Positions 36,207-45,558 of a stretch of 64,000 bases of DNA are shown here, one piece after another. Below the pieces are notes generated by a model. The model was given only the letters and a program-made list of their open reading frames with translations, was not told the origin of the DNA and ran no database searches. The position numbers and the translations under genes are program-made. The DNA lies in assembly GCA_031263015.1 (NCBI GenBank), contig JAISGN010000008.1, positions 186,001-250,000 of the forward strand. The letters run 5' to 3'. Origin of the DNA: Bacteroidales bacterium (lineage in GTDB: Bacteria > Bacteroidota > Bacteroidia > Bacteroidales > P3). The first letter of the stretch is position 1. The number at the start of each line of letters is the position of its first letter.

Positions 36207-36350
36207 GCACGTGTCGCTCCGACAATACTTCCTTTGCTGAAAATGAAACAGCCTTTCGGGAAAATGAAAGGCTGTTTCAGCCGAACGAAAGCCTGTTTTA
36301 TTTTCACCAAGCAGCCTTTGGTTTTAGCGTAATGAATTAAGGCATCCCGC
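36207..36350. repeat. 21-bp lattice repeat array 9
   Basis: Left cap variant GCACGTGTCGCTCCGAC at 36207. Cores start at 36246, 36267, 36288 and 36309 in 21-bp steps, and a decayed end reads GCATCCCGCATTG. It lies between divergent batB and rpsO. Confidence 0.88.
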
Positions 36351-36403
36351 ATTGGGCATATAAAAATTTCAGTATAATAGTTTGCTATGTCAAAAAAATG
36401 TTG

Positions 36404-36411
36404 TAATTTTG
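36404..36411 (+). promoter_or_regulatory. -7 promoter box TAATTTTG of rpsO
   Basis: TAnnTTTG followed by CACG, about 58 bp before rpsO. Confidence 0.6.
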
Positions 36412-36468
36412 CACGTTCTAATAATAGTGAATTTTTATTTATTAATAATTAATGATAAGTAGGTAAAT

Positions 36469-36738
36469 ATGTATTTAACAACCGAAAAGAAACAGGAAAT
36501 CTTTGAAAAATTCGGCGGAAACGCCGCAAATACCGGCTCAACCGAAGGACAGATAGCATTATTCTCGTTTAGAATAACTAATTTGACCGAACACTTAAAA
36601 CAACATCGCAAAGACGAATTTACACATCGTGCATTGTTGCAGTTAATCGGTAAAAGAAGACGCTTATTGGACTATTTGAAGAAAAAAGACATAGTAAAAT
36701 ATCGTGAGTTAATCAAAGAACTCGGCATAAGAAAGTAA
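36469..36738 (+). CDS. rpsO: 30S ribosomal protein S15
   Basis: 89 residues, exact family length. Conserved blocks NTGSTEGQIALFSFRITNLTEHLK and GKRRRLLDYLKKKD are present. S15 binds 16S rRNA helices 20-22 and forms bridge B4. It is followed by a hairpin and then pnp, the same rpsO-pnp order found in many bacteria. Confidence 0.97.
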   Translation: MYLTTEKKQEIFEKFGGNAANTGSTEGQIALFSFRITNLTEHLKQHRKDEFTHRALLQLIGKRRRLLDYLKKKDIVKYRELIKELGIRK

Positions 36739-36796
36739 TTCCTGCCGTCATTGATTACTTCCAAAAACAGAATTAAAGGATAAATATATTAAGTCA

Positions 36797-36832
36797 AAAG
36801 GTGATTAGATTCTAATTGCCTTTTTGCGTTTT
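36797..36832 (+). terminator. hairpin between rpsO and pnp (terminator or attenuator)
   Basis: AAAAGG-TTAGA / TCTAA-CCTTTTT imperfect stem followed by a T-rich run, 60 bp past rpsO and 90 bp ahead of pnp. Partial read-through into pnp is likely, since no -7 box was found for pnp. Confidence 0.6.
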
Positions 36833-36921
36833 TGTATGGGGCTGTAAAAAGTTAAAATAAAAAAGAGTAATTGCCGAATCAGGCTCCGTTCGGAAGAGGA
36901 AACATAATAAAAAAAGTAAAG

Positions 36922-39192
36922 ATGTTAGGAACAAAAAAAGTCTTCACATTGGCAGACGGAAGACAGATTGAAATTGAAACAGGTAAGCTTGCCAAGCAAG
37001 CAGACGGTTCTGCCGTAGTACGAATGGGCGACACAATGTTGTTGGCGACCGTTTGCGCAAAAAAAGAGGCTGGTGAGAATGTAGATTTCTTGCCTTTGAG
37101 TGTGGATTATCAGGAAAAATATGCGGCAACAGGTCGTTTCCCGGGCGGATTCTTTAAGAGAGAGGCACGCCCTTCTGAATACGAAATATTGATTGCCCGT
37201 CTTGTTGATAGGGCATTGCGTCCGCTTTTCCCGGAAGACTTTCATGCGGAAATACAAGTGCAGATTTTTCTCATATCAGGAGACCCTAATACGCCGCCTG
37301 ATGCTTTGGCTGCTTTGGCTGCCTCATCGGCAATAGCGGTATCTGATATTCCTTTTAACGGACCTGTATCCGAATGTCGTGTTGCTTGGATTGGCGGTGA
37401 GTTTAAGATAAACCCTTCTTTGGAAGAGATGGAAAATGCCGACCTTGATTTGATTGTAGCCGCTACAAACGATAATATAATGATGGTTGAAGGCGAAATG
37501 AAAGAAGTTTCCGAAGATACAATGCTGGAAGCCTTGCGTCAGGCTCACGAAAGCATCCAATTACATTGCCAAGCCATTAACGAATTGACTCTTTTGGTAG
37601 GCAAAGAAGAGAAAAGAGCTTATTGCCACGAGACAAATGATGAAGAACTTAGAACGAACCTTCATAATGCGGTGTATCAACAATGTTATGATTTGGCTCT
37701 TCAAGGAATAAAGAACAAGCATGAGAGGTCTGATAAATTTGAAGCGATAAAACAATCCTTTATAGATACACTTACTCCTGAGGAAGTGGAGGAAAAACAA
37801 TTTATGATAGACAGATACTATCACGATGTGGAGAAAGAAGCGATGCGTGATATGGTTTTGAACGAGCGAGTAAGGCTTGACGGACGTAAATTGGACGAAA
37901 TACGACCTATATGGGCTGAAATAGATTATCTTCCTTCGGCTCACGGCTCGGCAATCTTCACAAGAGGCGAAACACAATCACTTACCACTTGTACGTTAGG
38001 CACAAAACTTGACGAACAGATAATAGACGGAGCAATGATTGAAGGAAAGAACAATTTCTTGCTTCATTACAATTTTCCGGGATTTGCAACGGGTGAAGTT
38101 AAATCAAATCGCGGCACATCAAGACGTGAAATCGGTCATGGTAATCTTGCTATGCGTGCCTTGAAAAGCGTTTTGCCGTCTCAGGAAGAATGCCCTTATA
38201 CCATTAGAATAGTATCTGATATTTTGGAATCCAACGGTTCTTCATCCATGGCAACGGTTTGTGCGGGTTGTTTGGCGTTAATGGACGCCGGAATCAAGAT
38301 TCGCAAACCCGTATCGGGCATTGCAATGGGCTTAATCGCCAAAGACGGAAAATGGGCTGTGCTTTCGGATATTTTAGGAGACGAAGACCATTTGGGAGAT
38401 ATGGATTTCAAGGTTACGGGAACAAGAGACGGTATCACCGCATGCCAGATGGATATAAAATGTGATGGTTTGTCTTACGAAATCCTTGCTAAGGCATTAG
38501 CTCAAGCCAAAGAAGGCAGAGAGTATATCTTGAATATCATCACCGATACCATTTCCGAACCTCGTGAAGACTACAAACCTCATGTTCCTCGTGTGGTTCA
38601 GATTCAGATACCAAAGGATATGATTGGTGCTGTGATTGGTCCGCAGGGCAAGGTGATACAGGAAATTCAGAAAGACACCAATACTGTTATCGTTATTGAG
38701 GATAAGGAGGAGTATGGCACGGTTGATATTTCTTCTGCCGACAAAGAAGGAATTGAAGCGGCTCTTAAACGCATCAAAGCCATTATTACATTGCCTGAAA
38801 TCGGCGAAGTATATCACGGAAAGATTAAAAACATTCAGCCTTTCGGTGCTTTCATGGAATTTTTACCAGGTAAGGACGGAATGATTCACGTTTCCGATTT
38901 CCGTTGGGAGAAGGTTGATAAGATTGAAGACGTGGTTAAAGTCGGCGATGAGTTGGATGCCAAACTTATTGACATAGATAAACGCACGGGAAAGTACAAA
39001 TTATCCGTCAAACTCTTGCTTCCTAAACCTGAGGGCTACGTTGAGCCCGAACCAAGAAAGCGTGATGACGACCGACACAAGAAACCTTTTAACAGAAACA
39101 ACAAAGACCGCAGAGACGGCAACAAAGGCAGCCACCGAAGCGACAATCATCATAATGAAGAAAGGTCTAACGGCGACAGAAGCAACGAATAG
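36922..39192 (+). CDS. pnp: polyribonucleotide nucleotidyltransferase (PNPase)
   Basis: 756 residues from the ATG at 36922; the frame is open 17 codons further to a TTG, less likely as start. Two RNase PH domains (about 1-225 and 300-540, [18 protein letters not shown] and [21 protein letters not shown]-like [12 protein letters not shown]) flank an alpha-helical linker. A KH domain ([20 protein letters not shown]) and an S1 domain ([19 protein letters not shown]) bind RNA. The enzyme degrades RNA 3' to 5' with phosphate. The C-terminal about 40 residues are charged and rich in arginine, asparagine and aspartate. Confidence 0.96.
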   Translation: MLGTKKVFTLADGRQIEIETGKLAKQADGSAVVRMGDTMLLATVCAKKEAGENVDFLPLSVDYQEKYAATGRFPGGFFKREARPSEYEILIARLVDRALRPLFPEDFHAEIQVQIFLISGDPNTPPDALAALAASSAIAVSDIPFNGPVSECRVAWIGGEFKINPSLEEMENADLDLIVAATNDNIMMVEGEMKEVSEDTMLEALRQAHESIQLHCQAINELTLLVGKEEKRAYCHETNDEELRTNLHNAVYQQCYDLALQGIKNKHERSDKFEAIKQSFIDTLTPEEVEEKQFMIDRYYHDVEKEAMRDMVLNERVRLDGRKLDEIRPIWAEIDYLPSAHGSAIFTRGETQSLTTCTLGTKLDEQIIDGAMIEGKNNFLLHYNFPGFATGEVKSNRGTSRREIGHGNLAMRALKSVLPSQEECPYTIRIVSDILESNGSSSMATVCAGCLALMDAGIKIRKPVSGIAMGLIAKDGKWAVLSDILGDEDHLGDMDFKVTGTRDGITACQMDIKCDGLSYEILAKALAQAKEGREYILNIITDTISEPREDYKPHVPRVVQIQIPKDMIGAVIGPQGKVIQEIQKDTNTVIVIEDKEEYGTVDISSADKEGIEAALKRIKAIITLPEIGEVYHGKIKNIQPFGAFMEFLPGKDGMIHVSDFRWEKVDKIEDVVKVGDELDAKLIDIDKRTGKYKLSVKLLLPKPEGYVEPEPRKRDDDRHKKPFNRNNKDRRDGNKGSHRSDNHHNEERSNGDRSNE

Positions 39193-39220
39193 TTGTTTGC
39201 CATCAGACTTTACATAAACC

Positions 39221-39485
39221 AAACGGCGTTTTATCTTTATGAAACGCCGTTTTATTTTTACCAAAGGCTGTTTCGTTCGCACCAAAGGCTGTTTCATTTT
39301 CACCAAACAGCCTCTTATAAAAATATAATGTCAGTTTAATCTCTGTGTGAGACACACCGACACGCACAAACAGCCTCTCATAAAAATATAATGTCAGTTT
39401 AATCTCTGTGTGAGACACACCGACACGCACAAACAGCCTTTGATAAAAATAGTGTAAGTGCAACACGCACCAATACTCCCTTTGG
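39221..39485. repeat. 21-bp lattice repeat array 10, with two 63-bp repeats
   Basis: Cores start at 39221, 39242, 39263, 39284, 39305, 39368 and 39431. The last two steps are exactly 63 bp because a cap cell with the TTAATCTCTGTGTGAGACAC insert is duplicated nearly perfectly. The first two cores (AAACGGCGTTT, AAACGCCGTTT) form an inverted pair followed by TTATTTTT and could act as the pnp terminator. The array ends about 20 bp before the gcvT promoter. Confidence 0.92.
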
Positions 39486-39506
39486 TGAAAACGAAAAAAA
39501 ATATTG

Positions 39507-39514
39507 TATCTTTG
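39507..39514 (+). promoter_or_regulatory. -7 promoter box TATCTTTG of gcvT
   Basis: Exact TAnnTTTG followed by CAACC, 36 bp before gcvT. Confidence 0.65.
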
Positions 39515-39549
39515 CAACCTGATTTTGATATTTTTTAATCAATAATATA

Positions 39550-40653
39550 ATGAAGAATACACCTTTTACACAGAAACACATCGCACTCGGTGCAAAAATG
39601 GCAGAGTTTGCCGGCTACAATATGCCGATTTCTTATGACGGATTGGTTGTTGAGCATCTTAATGTAAGAAAAGGAGTGGGCGTTTTTGACGTTTCACACA
39701 TGGGAGAGTTCAGAGCAAAAGGACAAAAGGCTCACGACTTTGTGCAATATTGCACTTCCAACAACATAGATTCTCTTTTTGACGGCAAGGTTCTTTACAC
39801 CGTTCTGCCGAACGGCAAAGGCGGCATAGTGGATGATATGTTGATTTATCGCATAAGCGAGAACGAATATTTTATGGTGCCCAATGCTGCCAATATTGAG
39901 AAAGATTGGAACTGGATGAGCAAGATTGCCGTTGATATGGGCTTGGAACTGGGCAAGGATTTCACAAACGAATCCGATAATTACGCTCAACTTGCCGTTC
40001 AGGGACCATTAGCCTTAAAGGTTATGCAGAAATTGACCGACACAAAGGTAGAAGATATGGAGTATTACACATTCAAATTCCTTAATCTGGCGGGTGTGGA
40101 AAATGTTCTCTTATCTACCACCGGTTATACGGGAGCCGGCGGCTGCGAATTGTACTTTTCGCCGAAGGATGCGGACAAAATATGGGATGCTGTCTTTGAA
40201 GCAGGCAAAGAATACGGCATAATGCCGGCAGGACTTGGCTGTAGAGATACTTTACGTCTTGAAATGGGCTTTTGTTTGTACGGACACGAAATTGATGATG
40301 AGACTTCACCGATAGAAGCGGGCTTAAACTGGCTAACGAAGTTTGAAGACGGCAACAATTTCATTGATAGAAAATTTTTGGAAGAACAAAAGGCTAACGG
40401 CGTATCAAAGAAACTTGTCGGTTTTGAGATGATTGACAAAGGTATTCCGCGACAAGGCTACGAGGTTTGCAACGAAGAAGGCAAGGTTATCGGCAAAGTA
40501 TGTTCGGGAACTCAATCTCCGTCATGCGGAAAAGCCATAGGAACGGCACATGTTCAAACTTTATATTCAAAGAAAGACACTCCAATCTTTATAAAAGTAA
40601 GAGACAAACTGCTCAAAGCAGTAGTTGTCAAAATGCCTTTTTATAAAGGTTAA
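39550..40653 (+). CDS. gcvT: aminomethyltransferase (glycine cleavage T protein)
   Basis: 367 residues, usual length. GcvT takes the aminomethyl group from the H protein and transfers it to tetrahydrofolate, releasing ammonia. Signature blocks: GVGVFDVSHMGEFRAKG, LSTTGYTGAGGCELYF, GLGCRDTLRLEMGFCLYG and the C-terminal GKVCSGTQSPSCGKAIG. gcvH is at 54 kb; gcvP was not seen, so the pathway is split across the genome. Confidence 0.96.
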   Translation: MKNTPFTQKHIALGAKMAEFAGYNMPISYDGLVVEHLNVRKGVGVFDVSHMGEFRAKGQKAHDFVQYCTSNNIDSLFDGKVLYTVLPNGKGGIVDDMLIYRISENEYFMVPNAANIEKDWNWMSKIAVDMGLELGKDFTNESDNYAQLAVQGPLALKVMQKLTDTKVEDMEYYTFKFLNLAGVENVLLSTTGYTGAGGCELYFSPKDADKIWDAVFEAGKEYGIMPAGLGCRDTLRLEMGFCLYGHEIDDETSPIEAGLNWLTKFEDGNNFIDRKFLEEQKANGVSKKLVGFEMIDKGIPRQGYEVCNEEGKVIGKVCSGTQSPSCGKAIGTAHVQTLYSKKDTPIFIKVRDKLLKAVVVKMPFYKG

Positions 40654-40673
40654 TTGTTTAATGATTTAAATTT

Positions 40674-40709
40674 CTTCAATCGCCCTGCCGCTCTAACGAC
40701 AGGACGATT
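40674..40709 (+). terminator. hairpin after gcvT
   Basis: TCAATCG-CCTG / CAGG-CGATTGA stem with an 11-13-nt loop. It is not followed by a T-run, so termination is uncertain. Confidence 0.4.
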
Positions 40710-40725
40710 GAGGCTATATTTACCA

Positions 40726-41742
40726 ATGAAAGCAAAACAAAAACCAAAGATTGGTCGGATAAAACAAATTGCCACTCTGCTGTGTGTGCTTCCCAACATC
40801 GTAATGTCTCAAAAGGAGACGATTGTTTTCCACAATTGCGAAAATTTTTTCTATCCTTATAAAGATACAACATCACAAGACGATGATTATACGGCAACCG
40901 GTCGCAAGCATTGGACAAAAAGCCGTTTTGAAAAGAAGAGAGATATGCTGGCAAAGACGTATATCGCTATCGGAAACGGCGATTTTCCCGCTCTTATCGG
41001 CTTATGTGAGATTGAAGGCAAGGAAGTTTTGGACGAATTGTGCTTTAATTCCCCGCTTGCCAAGGCTAATTACAATTATATCCACTATGATTCCAAAGAT
41101 ATCAGAGGTATTGACGTTGCTCTCCTGTATGACAAAGATAAATTCACGCCTGATTACAGCCAACAGATAACTCCGCCGATTAAAGACGAGGATGAGCCGA
41201 CCCGTGATGTGCTTTATGTGAAGGGAAGGCTGAATAAGAATTTTCAACTGCACATTTTTGTCATTCATGCCCCTTCTCGCCGTGAGCATAACATAAAAAG
41301 ACAACTTAGAGAGAGCATTTTTTCTTTGGTAAAGCAGAAAATAGACTCTCTTTGCTCACAGGGCGAAAATAATTTCCTCATTATGGGCGATATGAACGAC
41401 AATCCTTGGGACGAAAGCATCATCAACGGCTTCGGAACGGCTGAAGGCGGCAAGAATAAGCCGTTTCTGACCAACCTTATGCAGAATAATCAGAATAAAA
41501 CGGGTTCTTATTATTATGAAGGGCGGCTTCTGTCGTTTGACCAGTTCATTGTGTCGCAGAATATCAGGCAAAAACTGATTTATACCAACCCTGACGACAC
41601 CACACACATCTTTAATCCGCCGTTTCTCGTAAGTAAAGACCGCCGAATCAAGTTACCGATTCCTTATTCCACTTATCGCCATTCCAAATACATCGGCGGC
41701 GTCAGCGACCACTTTCCTGTGTATCTCAATATCAACATCTAA
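40726..41742 (+). CDS. endonuclease/exonuclease/phosphatase family protein
   Basis: 338 residues from the ATG at 40726, which gives a basic, hydrophobic N-terminus (IATLLCVLPNIVMSQ) that looks like a signal peptide. The EEP fold motifs are HNCENFFYP (metal ligand Asn), LIGLCEIEG (catalytic Glu), VIHAPSR, MGDMNDNPWD and the terminal SDHFPVY (catalytic Asp-His). Bacteroidota have many such secreted or periplasmic EEP proteins that act on DNA, RNA or phosphoesters. Substrate unknown. Confidence 0.82.
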   Translation: MKAKQKPKIGRIKQIATLLCVLPNIVMSQKETIVFHNCENFFYPYKDTTSQDDDYTATGRKHWTKSRFEKKRDMLAKTYIAIGNGDFPALIGLCEIEGKEVLDELCFNSPLAKANYNYIHYDSKDIRGIDVALLYDKDKFTPDYSQQITPPIKDEDEPTRDVLYVKGRLNKNFQLHIFVIHAPSRREHNIKRQLRESIFSLVKQKIDSLCSQGENNFLIMGDMNDNPWDESIINGFGTAEGGKNKPFLTNLMQNNQNKTGSYYYEGRLLSFDQFIVSQNIRQKLIYTNPDDTTHIFNPPFLVSKDRRIKLPIPYSTYRHSKYIGGVSDHFPVYLNINI

Positions 41743-41772
41743 CGCCATACCATCCCTTTTGACCGGAACGAA

Positions 41773-41995
41773 GTGCGGTTCGGTCGCACAGCATCTTCCT
41801 TTCATAAAAATGAAAGGCTGTTTTATTTTTATAAAAGCCTGTTTCATTCGCACGAAAGCCTGTTTCATTTTCACCAAACAGCCTCTTATAAAAATATAAA
41901 GTCAGTGCGACACGCACAAACAGCCTTTTGTAAAAATATAATGTCGTATTAATCTCTGTGTGAGACACACCGACACGCACAAAGGCTATTTTATA
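41773..41995. repeat. 21-bp lattice repeat array 11, overlapping a stop codon
   Basis: Cores start at 41813, 41834, 41855, 41876, 41918 and 41981 (steps 21, 21, 21, 42, 63). Two right-facing cap cells are present, one plain (GTCAGTGCGACACGCAC) and one with the CTCTGTGTGAGACAC insert. A degenerate left cap (GTGCGGTTCGGTCGCAC) is at 41773. The last core contains the stop codon of the DUF4292 gene. Confidence 0.9.
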
Positions 41996-42564
41996 ATTTT
42001 ATAATTTGTTGGGATGGAAAAAGGAGCGTCAATGGGGACATTCATACGCCATGAAGAAAATTTTATCGTTAGTTTTTCCTCCGTATTGTTTAGTTTTGCG
42101 TTGAGGGTTATTTGGTTTGGGAACGCAAAGCCGTCAATCATCGTTACGCCCTGCGGTATAAATTGAGCGGAAACCCGATTTGACGCATTAAACTCATTGA
42201 TTGCCGTATCCAAAAGCACTTTCTGGGCAATGGAATAGGTAATCGGTATGCCGAATTGCTGTTCAAACGAATTGTAATCGCCTATCAATACTCTTTTTTG
42301 CAGTTTATCAATGGCGAAAACCGAGTCCTGCCTTAACAAAAGCCTCATTGCTTCAAATCCGAAGCCCGTTACCGACATCCAAATCAGAGAATCTTTTTGC
42401 ATTCTGAGCGTTCCGCCGAACGGAATGGACTTATAGGTGCCCGAAATCTTTGCCGTACAGGATTCAAAGGCTGTTTGGGTCGGTTGTTCTTTGATAGCAT
42501 TTTTCTGAACCTTGCATCCGACAAGCAGAATGGTCATAATAATCGGCAGAAACCACTTTTTCAT
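41986..42564 (-). CDS. DUF4292 family lipoprotein
   Basis: 192 residues with lipobox ILLVGCKVQK. The sequence (GTLRMQKDSLIWMSVTGFGFEAMRLLL, then DKLQKRVLIGDYNSFEQQFG) matches the LolA/LolB-like DUF4292 proteins of Bacteroidota, probably outer-membrane lipoproteins handling lipid or lipoprotein. It starts 3 bp after the TPR lipoprotein stop. Its TAG stop lies within the last core of array 11, so the repeat has set or replaced the 3' end. Confidence 0.78.
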   Translation of the reverse strand: MKKWFLPIIMTILLVGCKVQKNAIKEQPTQTAFESCTAKISGTYKSIPFGGTLRMQKDSLIWMSVTGFGFEAMRLLLRQDSVFAIDKLQKRVLIGDYNSFEQQFGIPITYSIAQKVLLDTAINEFNASNRVSAQFIPQGVTMIDGFAFPNQITLNAKLNNTEEKLTIKFSSWRMNVPIDAPFSIPTNYKIIK

Positions 42565-42567
42565 AAA

Positions 42568-44238
42568 TTATTGTTTGGTTTTAAGGGCGTCAAGTATGGT
42601 CTGATAGTGTTCTTGCTCGGTTTGCGACCAACTATCCTTGTATTTCAAGATTTTTTCCATTGCCTGCTTTGCTTCTTCGTAGCGTTTCTGCTGATAAAGT
42701 ATCCATGCATAAGTATCAACGTAGATATGGTTATCGGGAAAGCGGGCAACAACCTTTTCGGCGATTGCTTCCGCCCTGTCAAGTTTGGTATTGCGCAACG
42801 AAAGGTAATAAGCATAATTATTCATCGCCATATACTGACCGCTATCCGAAGCAATGGTTTTTTCAAAGTAGTAATCGCTGCTGTCATAAGCCTGTTGCCT
42901 GTAATAAGTCTCGGCAAGATTGTAATAAAAGTCGGTAAGCATGGAATTATTGTTAAATACCAGTTGCCTCCCCTTTGATAAGGTTTCAATGGCTTGCGGA
43001 TATATTTTTTTCAACATAAGATTCACTCCCTTGAAAAGGTATGGCAACGGCTGCTCAGGGTATAAGGATATGGCGGAATCGGCAATGGTTATCACGCTGT
43101 CAAGGTTTGCGTCATCGTTTGAGGCGGCTGATTGAGCGAAAAGCAAGTCTTGATACACATTAAAGCCCTTTTCGCCGCATTCAATCGCCTGTTTGAGCAA
43201 ATAAGACGCCTGACTGAAATAATTATCTCGCAAATAACCGGTGGCAAGAAGGGCTTTTACCTTACCATTGTTTGGATTCGCTTTATCTATTTCCTGCAAT
43301 AAGGCAAAGAAACGCTCAAAATCCTCCCTGTTTGTATCAACTCCCTGCCCATAAACAGAGATTATGACCTGTATTTTGGTGTTTGCGTCCAGTCCTTTGT
43401 TCTTTGCCGCCCGCATAAGGTAGTCATAACCGAGCGTTTTGTTCTTTTGCTTTAAGTAATAGTCGGCAAGAGCCACTTGAAGATAAGGATTATCGGGATC
43501 AATCTTCTCTACCTTCTGATAATATGAGAAAGCCTTCGCATAATCCTTTGCCTTCATAGCCGATTCCGCCAGAATAGAATTGTATTTTGTGTCTTCGGGA
43601 TAACGAACGGCTAATTTGGCGATTTCATTGTCTGCCTTATCCTGCTTATTCATCATATTATATATATTATACTTGGTCATAGAGATTTCTTCGCTCACTC
43701 CCCACCTATGTTCCATCCTATCAAGAACACCAAGTGCCTTATTATATTCTTCTGACCTCAGATAAATATCGGTAAGCGTCTGATAAAATTCAATCTTATC
43801 GGGATTGAGTTTGATGATTTGCTCATAGACTTCCGCCGACTTTGCATATCTCTGCATAATATAATACATCTGCCCGAGCTGAAGACGATACCATATATTA
43901 TCAGGAGATAAGGTTATCGCTTTATCGGCATACACCTCAGCCTTTGCCCAATCCTGCTCGGCAAAAGCAATGAGGCATAATTTACTATAAGCAACCGCAT
44001 TTTCGGGGTCTCTTTCCAGAACAGCGTTATAAAGCCTTTCCGCTTCCCTATTGTTGCCTACGTCGCTTTGAGTAATGCCTTGTAATAATAAATCGTCAAT
44101 TTCTAATCGTTCTTTGGTGTAAGGAATCTGTTCAGGCGGCGTTTGAGCAGTTTTGCATGACGCAAAAAATGCAAAAAACGCCACAAGAGCGACAACCTTA
44201 CAGGCTCCGGATTTTTGCTTGCCGTTAATTAATCTCAT
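42568..44238 (-). CDS. TPR-repeat lipoprotein
   Basis: 556 residues from the ATG at 44238 (a start four codons upstream is also possible). The lipobox is AFFASCKTAQ. About a dozen tetratricopeptide repeats follow (for example YKQAIETL-like YPQAIETLSKGRQLV, YAKSAEVYEQIIKLNPDKIE). It is probably a scaffold in the periplasm or outer membrane; no enzymatic motif. It overlaps the upstream nucleotidyltransferase gene by 14 bp and precedes the DUF4292 gene, giving a three-gene operon that may belong to envelope biogenesis. Confidence 0.85.
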   Translation of the reverse strand: MRLINGKQKSGACKVVALVAFFAFFASCKTAQTPPEQIPYTKERLEIDDLLLQGITQSDVGNNREAERLYNAVLERDPENAVAYSKLCLIAFAEQDWAKAEVYADKAITLSPDNIWYRLQLGQMYYIMQRYAKSAEVYEQIIKLNPDKIEFYQTLTDIYLRSEEYNKALGVLDRMEHRWGVSEEISMTKYNIYNMMNKQDKADNEIAKLAVRYPEDTKYNSILAESAMKAKDYAKAFSYYQKVEKIDPDNPYLQVALADYYLKQKNKTLGYDYLMRAAKNKGLDANTKIQVIISVYGQGVDTNREDFERFFALLQEIDKANPNNGKVKALLATGYLRDNYFSQASYLLKQAIECGEKGFNVYQDLLFAQSAASNDDANLDSVITIADSAISLYPEQPLPYLFKGVNLMLKKIYPQAIETLSKGRQLVFNNNSMLTDFYYNLAETYYRQQAYDSSDYYFEKTIASDSGQYMAMNNYAYYLSLRNTKLDRAEAIAEKVVARFPDNHIYVDTYAWILYQQKRYEEAKQAMEKILKYKDSWSQTEQEHYQTILDALKTKQ

Positions 44239-45229
44239 TATAGTCGCCAAGGCTTAAATCATTCTTCGTTCCGCAATATTGAACACAGGTTCCGAGCATG
44301 GAATTGTCCATTACAGCGTTTGAAATCTTTGTTTTGCTGCCGATGATTGAGTTGGAAATGACGCTATTGCTTACTTGCACGCCTTCTTCCAAAGAAACAT
44401 AAGGACCAACAACCGAATTAACAATGCGAACTCCCTTTCCGATAAAACAAGGCTCTATGATAACGGAATTTTCTTTGACAACATCACTCGCAATCAGCGT
44501 TTCGGAATTTTGTTTTAAGGCAAGAATTTTGCCGTTGGTGAAAACAGTAGCGTTTTTGTTGCCGCAATCAAGCCATTGCTTCACATTGCTCGTGGTAAGC
44601 CTCATTCCTTTGGCAAGCATATTTTGTAAGGCGTCCGTCAATTGATATTCGCCGAGCGTCTTAATATCATTCCTTATTATGTAATCAAGTTCCGCTTTAA
44701 GGTTCTCGCCGTCGCGAAAATAATAAATGCCGATTATCGCTTCTTTTGACACGAATGATGTCGGCTTTTCAACGAAAGAATGAATTGTTCCGTCATTATT
44801 TTTCTTCACAACGCCGAAAGCCGATGGGTTTTCTACCTCCTGCGTCCATATAATGCCGTCCTGATTGACGTCAAGCCTGAAATCCGCCTCAAAAAGCGTG
44901 TCTGCGAACGCTACGGTAACGTTTCCGTATAATGAATCAGCGGCACACATTATTGCATGAGCCGTTCCAAGAGCCTCATCCTGATAATAAATCTTTCCTT
45001 TCGCACCAAGAGTTTCGGCAATCGCTACAAGATTTTGCTCAACCTCCTTTCCGAAGCGTCCGACCACGAATCCGATTTCATCAACCTTGCTGCCGCAAAC
45101 CTCAACTATCTCTTCGCAAAGCCTTTGTACGATAGGCTTGCCTGCAATCTTTATAAGCGGTTTGGGAGTCGTTAATGTATGGGGACGCATCCTCTTTCCC
45201 ATACCCGCCATTGGGATAATAATATTCAT
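44225..45229 (-). CDS. sugar nucleotidyltransferase with left-handed beta-helix tail
   Basis: 334 residues. The N-terminal nucleotidyltransferase domain begins IIIPMAGMGKRMRPHTLTTPKP, the nucleotide-binding signature with the following lysine. The C-terminal about 80 residues are hexapeptide-type repeats (SVIIEPCFIGKGVRI, VVGPYVSLEEGVQVSNSVI). It would make an NDP-sugar from NTP and a sugar 1-phosphate, like RmlA/GlmU-type enzymes. The exact sugar is not decided by sequence. It is the first gene of the operon with the two lipoproteins, promoter at 45262. Confidence 0.85.
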   Translation of the reverse strand: MNIIIPMAGMGKRMRPHTLTTPKPLIKIAGKPIVQRLCEEIVEVCGSKVDEIGFVVGRFGKEVEQNLVAIAETLGAKGKIYYQDEALGTAHAIMCAADSLYGNVTVAFADTLFEADFRLDVNQDGIIWTQEVENPSAFGVVKKNNDGTIHSFVEKPTSFVSKEAIIGIYYFRDGENLKAELDYIIRNDIKTLGEYQLTDALQNMLAKGMRLTTSNVKQWLDCGNKNATVFTNGKILALKQNSETLIASDVVKENSVIIEPCFIGKGVRIVNSVVGPYVSLEEGVQVSNSVISNSIIGSKTKISNAVMDNSMLGTCVQYCGTKNDLSLGDYNEIN

Positions 45230-45261
45230 AAATCAAGTCTTTTTATTTCAATATAAGGTTA

Positions 45262-45269
45262 CAAAAGTA
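45262..45269 (-). promoter_or_regulatory. -7 promoter box TACTTTTG
   Basis: Minus-strand TAnnTTTG match, 33 bp before the nucleotidyltransferase gene. Confidence 0.6.
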
Positions 45270-45355
45270 CTACTTTTTATTTAATTTTCATATAATCAAG
45301 GCATACCATAACAAAAGGGCTTATTGCTCCGATATTATCAACCAACGCTTTACCC

Positions 45356-45471
45356 AAAGGCTGTTTGGTTAAAATGAAACAGCCTTTCGTCAAAATGAAA
45401 CAGCGTTTTATTTTAATCAAACAGCCTTTGGTAAAAACAAAATGTCGGTACGGCACGCACAAAGGCAGTTT
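45356..45471. repeat. 21-bp lattice repeat array 12
   Basis: Cores start at 45356, 45377, 45398, 45419 and 45461 (21, 21, 21, 42). The right cap GTCGGTACGGCACGCAC fills the cell before the last core. It sits between divergent nucleotidyltransferase and tig genes. Confidence 0.9.
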
Positions 45472-45507
45472 GATGTTGTGTTTTAGTCATATTCGCAAAA
45501 AAAGTTG

Positions 45508-45515
45508 TACCTTTG
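45508..45515 (+). promoter_or_regulatory. -7 promoter box TACCTTTG of tig
   Basis: TAnnTTTG followed by CAACC, 43 bp before the ATG at 45559. It rules out the upstream TTG-type starts. Confidence 0.65.
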
Positions 45516-45558
45516 CAACCTTATTTTAAGAAAAAATTTTACTAAAACACGATTAGTT

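Noticed and set aside
39203-39517. Open reading frames of 60-104 codons through the repeat arrays (also at 1.6, 28.5, 33.3, 41.7-41.98, 45.3 and 49.5 kb)
   Set aside because: They arise because a 21-bp period equals seven codons and the unit has few stops. The peptides are heptad copies of the repeat (for example KGCFIRT), run on both strands, and have no proper start or promoter.
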